DNA from: Bordetella parapertussis
GTDB taxonomy: Bacteria > Pseudomonadota > Gammaproteobacteria > Burkholderiales > Burkholderiaceae_C
Assembly: GCA_945900685.1 (NCBI GenBank)
Contig: CAMDJS010000005.1
Span: 1 to 38,763, forward strand
Length of the DNA stretch: 38,763 nucleotides
Direction of reading: 5' to 3'
Shown here: positions 34,736-38,763 of the stretch, one piece after another
Position numbering within the stretch: the first letter of the stretch is position 1
Layout: every line of letters starts with the position of its first letter
Position numbers and translations under genes: made by a program
Notes under the pieces: generated by a model
What the model saw: the letters and a program-made list of their open reading frames with translations, nothing else
What the model was told of the DNA's origin: nothing
Databases searched by the model: none

Positions 34736-35628
34736 GAACCTCCCTCGTTCCAATGCAGTTTTTGCCTGAGTGTGTCAAAGTAACTCCAGCCTCGGGGGTG
34801 GAGAAATACCGCGTGGTGTTGTGATTTGCGCACCTTGACCTGATCGCCAATGACCAGCGCAGCCAGCGATTGCATGTCGAAATTGGCGCTGGCGTCGCGC
34901 CCGGCCACCAGTTCAATTTGAATTTCTGCCGTATCAGCAAGCACCAGTGGCCTGTTGGACAAGGTGTGCGGCGCGATAGGCACCATCACCAAACCGCCTA
35001 GCGAGGGTTGCAGCAGCGGGCCGCCGGCGGACAGGGAGTAAGCGGTCGAACCTGTCGGTGTGGCGATGATCAAGCCGTCAGCCCGTTGGTTAGCCACGAA
35101 ATGACCGTCAACGCTCACGCGCAATTCGACCATGCCGGTGGTGGCTCCCCGGTTCACCACCACATCATTCAAGGCCTGTGCCTCCAAAATCAATTCTGTA
35201 CCGCGCCATACCTGCGCCTGCATCATCACCCGGTGGTCTTCTACGTATTCGCCGTTGAGCATGGGCTCTAGCTTGGCTTCCAATTGATCCAGCGCGATAT
35301 CCGTGATAAACCCCAACCGCCCTTGGTTGATGCCAATCAGCGGCACGCCGTGCGGTGCCAACTGGCGCCCAAAGCCGAGCATGGTGCCGTCGCCGCCAAC
35401 CACCAAAGCCAGATCGCATTGGTCTGCAATGCCTTGAATATCCAGAGTCGGCGCAACGTCCAACCCGATTTGCTGGGCTGAATCCTTTTCCAAAAACACC
35501 TCTGCCCCCGACTGCCTTAGCCATTGGGTCAGTGAAGTCAATACCTGCCTGGCCTGGGCGGGCGGCGCGCTGTTGAAAGCAGAGTAGTGTTTGCCGATCA
35601 GGGCGATGTGGCGGAAAGTCAGGCTCAT
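34732..35628 (-). CDS. nadK: NAD kinase
   Basis: This 298-residue enzyme makes NADP from NAD and ATP (or polyphosphate). The G-G-D-G-T motif is at 78-82 and N-D-V-V-V-N-R and [12 protein letters not shown] follow. I use the ATG at 35628; the frame extends two codons to a TTG. No Shine-Dalgarno is seen and the leader is short. It is divergent from hrcA with 39 bases between the starts, and begins the nadK-recN-rapZ run; the nadK/hrcA pair is a common neighbourhood. Confidence 0.97.
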   Translation of the reverse strand: MSLTFRHIALIGKHYSAFNSAPPAQARQVLTSLTQWLRQSGAEVFLEKDSAQQIGLDVAPTLDIQGIADQCDLALVVGGDGTMLGFGRQLAPHGVPLIGINQGRLGFITDIALDQLEAKLEPMLNGEYVEDHRVMMQAQVWRGTELILEAQALNDVVVNRGATTGMVELRVSVDGHFVANQRADGLIIATPTGSTAYSLSAGGPLLQPSLGGLVMVPIAPHTLSNRPLVLADTAEIQIELVAGRDASANFDMQSLAALVIGDQVKVRKSQHHAVFLHPRGWSYFDTLRQKLHWNEGGS

Positions 35629-35667
35629 GGGCAAATTACATCATTAAAATGATTCGAAAGGATGACC

Positions 35668-36669
35668 ATGCTCGATGACCGTGCCAAGTTTCTGCTGAAA
35701 ACCCTGGTTGAGCGCTATATTGCTGACGGCCAGCCGGTGGGTTCGCGCACCTTGTCGCGTGCCAACGGCATCGAATTGTCGCCTGCCACGGTGCGCAATG
35801 TGATGGCCGATCTAGAAGAACTCGGGCTCATCGTCAGCCCGCACACCTCGGCCGGGCGTATTCCCACTGCCAAAGGCTATCGGCTGTTTGTAGACACCAT
35901 GCTCACTGTCAGTCGGGGAGATTTGCCAACGCATTCACTGGCACCCGAACAACCGCAAAAAGTGATCGCCAACGCAGCCAGCCTGTTGTCAAACTTGTCG
36001 CATTTTGTCGGCGTGGTCATGTCGCCTCGCCGTGGCTCTGTGTTCCACCACATTGAATTTTTGCGATTGTCAGATCGGCGTGTCTTGGTCATCATCGTGT
36101 CGCCAGAAGGGGACGTGCAAAACCGTGTCATCTTCACCGACACCGACATCAGCCAGTCACAACTGATTGAAGCCTCCAATTATTTGAATGCCAATTTTGT
36201 GGGCATGGGCATAGAAGAAGTGCGCCAGCGTTTGCAAATGGAAGTTGAAAAGTTGCGCAGCGAAATCGCCGCGCTGATGCAAGCGGCGGTGCAGTTCAGC
36301 TCTGAAGCCATTAATTCGACGGAAGATGAAGTGGTCATCAGCGGCGAGCGCAACCTGTTGTCGGTGTCAGATTTTTCCAGCGACATGGGGCAGTTGCGAC
36401 GCGCGTTTGATTTGTTCGAGCAAAAAGCACAACTCATGCGCTTGCTGGACATGTCCAACCAGGCCGAGGGTGTGCGTATTTACATAGGCGGCGAAAGCCA
36501 GATCGTGCTATTCGAAGAGTTGTCGGTGGTCAGCGCCAACTACGAAGTGGACGGGCAAGTGGTGGGCACATTGGGTGTCATTGGACCGACCCGCATGCCT
36601 TACGACCGCATGATTCAAATTGTGGACATCACCGCCAAACTGGTGAGCAACGCGCTGAGCCACAAATAA
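35668..36669 (+). CDS. hrcA: Heat-inducible transcriptional repressor HrcA
   Basis: This 333-residue repressor binds CIRCE and is kept active by GroEL. The N-terminal winged helix is visible ([40 protein letters not shown]), followed by a GAF-like domain and the C-terminal [11 protein letters not shown] use the ATG at 35668 because AAAGGA lies five bases ahead; the ATG at 35662 is too close to it. A possible -10 (TAAAAT, 35645-35650) is upstream. I see no CIRCE before hrcA itself, so it may not autoregulate; a perfect CIRCE lies before rpoH. Confidence 0.97.
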   Translation: MLDDRAKFLLKTLVERYIADGQPVGSRTLSRANGIELSPATVRNVMADLEELGLIVSPHTSAGRIPTAKGYRLFVDTMLTVSRGDLPTHSLAPEQPQKVIANAASLLSNLSHFVGVVMSPRRGSVFHHIEFLRLSDRRVLVIIVSPEGDVQNRVIFTDTDISQSQLIEASNYLNANFVGMGIEEVRQRLQMEVEKLRSEIAALMQAAVQFSSEAINSTEDEVVISGERNLLSVSDFSSDMGQLRRAFDLFEQKAQLMRLLDMSNQAEGVRIYIGGESQIVLFEELSVVSANYEVDGQVVGTLGVIGPTRMPYDRMIQIVDITAKLVSNALSHK

Positions 36670-36673
36670 AAAA

Positions 36674-36710
36674 CCACCGGTGCAAGGGCTTGCAACCGGT
36701 GGCGCTTTTT
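36674..36710 (+). terminator. Terminator after hrcA
   Basis: The arms CCACCGGT / ACCGGTGG, with an inner GCAA/TTGC pairing, form a hairpin at 36674-36702, followed by CGCTTTTT. It sits five bases after the hrcA stop, between hrcA and the converging DUF1993 gene. Confidence 0.88.
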
Positions 36711-36721
36711 AAGTGGACTGT

Positions 36722-37228
36722 TTAGACTTTACCCAGATAGTCGCGTTTGCCTAATTCAACACCGTTGTGACGCAAAATGACATAAGCAGTGGTCACATGA
36801 AAATAAATATTCGGCATGGCGTGGTTGAGTAAAAACTGCATGCCTTTGTAATGCGTTTCCACATCGCCGCGCTTGGTCACGATGTCTTTGTCCTCGGTGC
36901 CGTCGATGTGTGAGGCGTTGAAACCTTCTACAAACGCTTTGGTTTTGGCAACCCTTTGCAACAAGTCGGCGATCGTCACTTCGTTGTCTTCATACGCAGG
37001 AATATCCACCCCCGCCAGTCGTGCGACCACGCCCTTGGCGGTATCGCAGGCGATTTGCACTTGGCGGGACAGAGGAAACATGTCCGGGTACAAACGAAAC
37101 TGCGTCAGCGCGGCTTCGTTCCACTTTTTGGTGTCTATATGTGCTTGCGCTTTGTCCAGCAGGTGCTCCAAATTGGTCAACATATTGGCAATGCGCGGCA
37201 CACTGGCTTGGTACATGGAAAGGGTCAT
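36722..37228 (-). CDS. DUF1993 family protein
   Basis: This 168-residue protein matches the DUF1993 family by memory: M-T-L-S-M-Y-Q-A-S-V-P start, P-D-M-F-P-L-S-R-Q-V-Q-I-A, A-R-L-A-G-V-D-I-P, Y-F-H-V-T-T-A-Y and the end R-H-N-G-V-E-L-G-K-R-D-Y. It is thought to have a four-helix DinB-like fold; no function is known to me. The ATG at 37228 aligns with the family start; the upstream extension to 37297 reaches to the tRNA gene and is not used. Confidence 0.87.
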   Translation of the reverse strand: MTLSMYQASVPRIANMLTNLEHLLDKAQAHIDTKKWNEAALTQFRLYPDMFPLSRQVQIACDTAKGVVARLAGVDIPAYEDNEVTIADLLQRVAKTKAFVEGFNASHIDGTEDKDIVTKRGDVETHYKGMQFLLNHAMPNIYFHVTTAYVILRHNGVELGKRDYLGKV

Positions 37229-37300
37229 GGTTTGTCTCTTTGGGTCAAAAAATGGATCTTCGCATGATTGCGATGGTGAATGCGTAAAATGCAGCACTCT

Positions 37301-37379
<79 letters not shown>

Positions 37380-37419
37380 ATAGTTGGTGCACATACAGCG
37401 TGTTAAGATACAACGCAAT

Positions 37420-37496
37420 GCGGCTGTAGCTCAGTTGGATAGAGTACTTGGCTACGAACCAAGGGGTCGTGGGTTCAATTCCTGCCAGCCGCACCA
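37420..37496 (+). tRNA. tRNA-Arg (ACG)
   Basis: The acceptor GCGGCTG/CAGCCGC, anticodon stem CTTGG/CCAAG around CTACGAA (anticodon ACG) and encoded CCA are clear. The A34 is presumably converted to inosine by TadA so it reads CGU, CGC and CGA. A strong terminator ends the two-tRNA unit ten bases later. Confidence 0.97.
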
Positions 37497-37505
37497 CCTC
37501 ATAAC

Positions 37506-37540
37506 GGCTTAGCGTGTTTTCACGCTAAGCCTTTTTTTTT
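37506..37540 (+). terminator. Terminator of the tRNA pair
   Basis: A perfect 11-base stem GGCTTAGCGTG / CACGCTAAGCC with a TTTT loop is followed by nine T. This is the strongest intrinsic terminator in the window. Confidence 0.96.
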
Positions 37541-37575
37541 GGGTCAGAAACGCATAGCTGTACAGTTCAGTCAAT

Positions 37576-38676
37576 ATGTCTCTTCAAGTTCAAGCAGTTG
37601 TCATTGGTGCTGGTGCCGTCGGTCTGGCATGTGCCCGGGCGCTGGCACGCGAAGGCAAAGAAGTCATCATTCTGGAACGCAACAACGACTTCGGACTTGA
37701 AACCAGCGCCCGCAACAGCGAAGTCATACACGCAGGCATTTATTACCCCGCTGGCTCACTCAAAGCCAGGATGTGTGTCAGTGGAAGAAAGAAGCTTTAC
37801 GCATTTTGTGATGAATACGGCGTTGAGTACAGCCGTTGCGGCAAGTTGATTGTTGCCACTTCACATGACCAATTGAACGATCTGCAAAAGATAAAAGCAC
37901 GTGCGCAGGCAAACGGTGTTGATGATTTGCAATTGTTGTCAGCTGCTGAAGCCATAGCTCTTGAACCTCAGTTGCATTGCGTGGGTGCTTTGCTTTCGCC
38001 ATCGACGGGCATCATCAATAGTCGCGCCTATATGTTGGCGTTGCTGGGAGATGCAGAGCGACACGGCGCAAGTCTGGCCCTCAACAGCACTGTGCAACGC
38101 ATAGAGTCCACACCCCAGGGTTTGCTTTTAACCGTGCTTTGTGATGGCGTGGAAGAAACCTTGTTGGCTGACACTGTTTTGAACGCGGCAGGGCATCAAG
38201 CGATTGCTTTGGCTCGTTCATGCAAAGCAATGGCTGCCGACACATTGCCTACCGCTTATTTGGCCAAAGGTAATTATTTTTCGCTCGCCGGACTTTCGCC
38301 TTTTTCTCGCCTGATATATCCGGTGCCAGAGTCAGGCGGCTTGGGTGTGCATTTGACCTTGGACTTGGGGCAGCAGGCGCGCTTCGGACCGGATGTGGAA
38401 TGGGTGGAAGCAGAAGACTACAGCGTCAATCCGGAGCGGGCTGAGGTGTTTTATGGTGCCATTCGCAAATATTGGCCCGATTTAGCTGACGGCGCTTTGC
38501 AACCGGCTTATGCAGGAATCAGGCCGAAGATAGTGCCCCAGGGCAGCCCGGACGCCGATTTCAAGATTCAAGGGCCGGATGAGCATAGCGTGCCGGGCTT
38601 GGTGAATTTGTTTGGCATTGAGTCGCCGGGGCTGACTTCGAGTCTTGAAATGCATCAATACATATTTGATAAATAA
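37576..38676 (+). CDS. FAD-dependent oxidoreductase, L-2-hydroxyglutarate oxidase-like
   Basis: This 366-residue DAO-family flavoprotein has the dinucleotide motif G-A-G-A-V-G (11-16) with L-E-R at the end of the second strand, and the [14 protein letters not shown] motif typical of LhgO/L2HGDH proteins. The end ([11 protein letters not shown]) is also family-like. The enzyme oxidises L-2-hydroxyglutarate to 2-oxoglutarate; other 2-hydroxy acids are possible in related proteins. The ATG at 37576 begins just before the Rossmann strand. It stands alone after the tRNA terminator, and the sequence after it is AT-rich. Confidence 0.88.
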   Translation: MSLQVQAVVIGAGAVGLACARALAREGKEVIILERNNDFGLETSARNSEVIHAGIYYPAGSLKARMCVSGRKKLYAFCDEYGVEYSRCGKLIVATSHDQLNDLQKIKARAQANGVDDLQLLSAAEAIALEPQLHCVGALLSPSTGIINSRAYMLALLGDAERHGASLALNSTVQRIESTPQGLLLTVLCDGVEETLLADTVLNAAGHQAIALARSCKAMAADTLPTAYLAKGNYFSLAGLSPFSRLIYPVPESGGLGVHLTLDLGQQARFGPDVEWVEAEDYSVNPERAEVFYGAIRKYWPDLADGALQPAYAGIRPKIVPQGSPDADFKIQGPDEHSVPGLVNLFGIESPGLTSSLEMHQYIFDK

Positions 38677-38763
38677 ATTAATTTAAATAAATATAAGTAG
38701 TTAAAATTTACCAAAAAGCAATAATTTATTACAAATAGTCAAATAGTCTAAATATGGCGTCGA
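38677..38763. other. AT-rich edge of the window
   Basis: The last 87 bases are much richer in A/T than the rest of the window. They hold a tandem copy of AAATAGTC (38733-38740 and 38741-38748). No terminator, promoter pair or clear gene is seen; an ATG at 38754 is too near the edge to judge. Confidence 0.6.

Noticed and set aside
35629..35667. Search for a CIRCE element before hrcA
   Set aside because: No TTAGCACTC-like inverted repeat is present between nadK and hrcA.

Overview
The window is a compact stretch of bacterial chromosome with moderate G+C by eye. It most likely comes from a member of the Burkholderiales (Betaproteobacteria), probably Comamonadaceae-like. This rests on gene content and order: comF, a BioC-like gene, a caa3-type cytochrome oxidase cluster with its small assembly proteins, then SURF1-ctaA-ctaB-SCO-rpoH; and prs, tRNA-Gln, ispE, lolB, TPR protein, mutM, mutY, rapZ, recN, nadK and hrcA. 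No replication origin, insertion sequence, prophage or CRISPR array was seen. No gene-free gap exceeds about 130 bases.

Layout. 1-6.1 kb: the end of a cytochrome c gene, DUF1841, a beta-ketoadipyl-CoA thiolase, a toxin-antitoxin pair whose RelE-type toxin is frameshifted, ferredoxin-NADP reductase, a MaoC-type hydratase, trmL, comF and a BioC-like methyltransferase homologue. 6.2-15.3 kb: aa3/caa3 oxidase structural genes (coxB, coxA, coxC) with copper delivery (cox11, SCO proteins), haem A synthesis (ctaA, ctaB), SURF1 and several tiny membrane proteins. One 33-residue protein is too short for most ORF callers. 15.3-20.1 kb (minus strand): ftsY, an Mpo1-like protein, a phosphotransferase, an enolase-like paralogue and rpoH, with a perfect CIRCE operator upstream of rpoH. 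20.2-24.3 kb: a pair of M16 peptidases (one lacking its zinc site), rsmD, coaD and a ferredoxin. 24.3-30.3 kb (minus): a small secreted Lys-rich protein, pth, rplY, prs, tRNA-Gln, ispE, lolB and a TPR protein. 30.3-36.7 kb: mutM-mutY (plus), rapZ-recN-nadK (minus), hrcA (plus). 36.7-38.8 kb: DUF1993, tRNAs with CAT and ACG anticodons, an L-2-hydroxyglutarate oxidase-like gene and an AT-rich edge.

Two things stand out. First, the perfect CIRCE (TTAGCACTC-N9-GAGTGCTAA) overlaps a plausible rpoH promoter, and one half-site is also the last three codons of the upstream enolase-like gene. HrcA, the repressor that reads CIRCE, is encoded about 19 kb away in the same window, so HrcA probably limits sigma-32 production. 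Second, the enolase-like protein keeps most of the enolase metal and base residues but replaces a substrate-binding His with Ala. It is translationally coupled to an aminoglycoside-phosphotransferase-fold kinase, which suggests an uncharacterised phospho-metabolite pathway rather than glycolysis.
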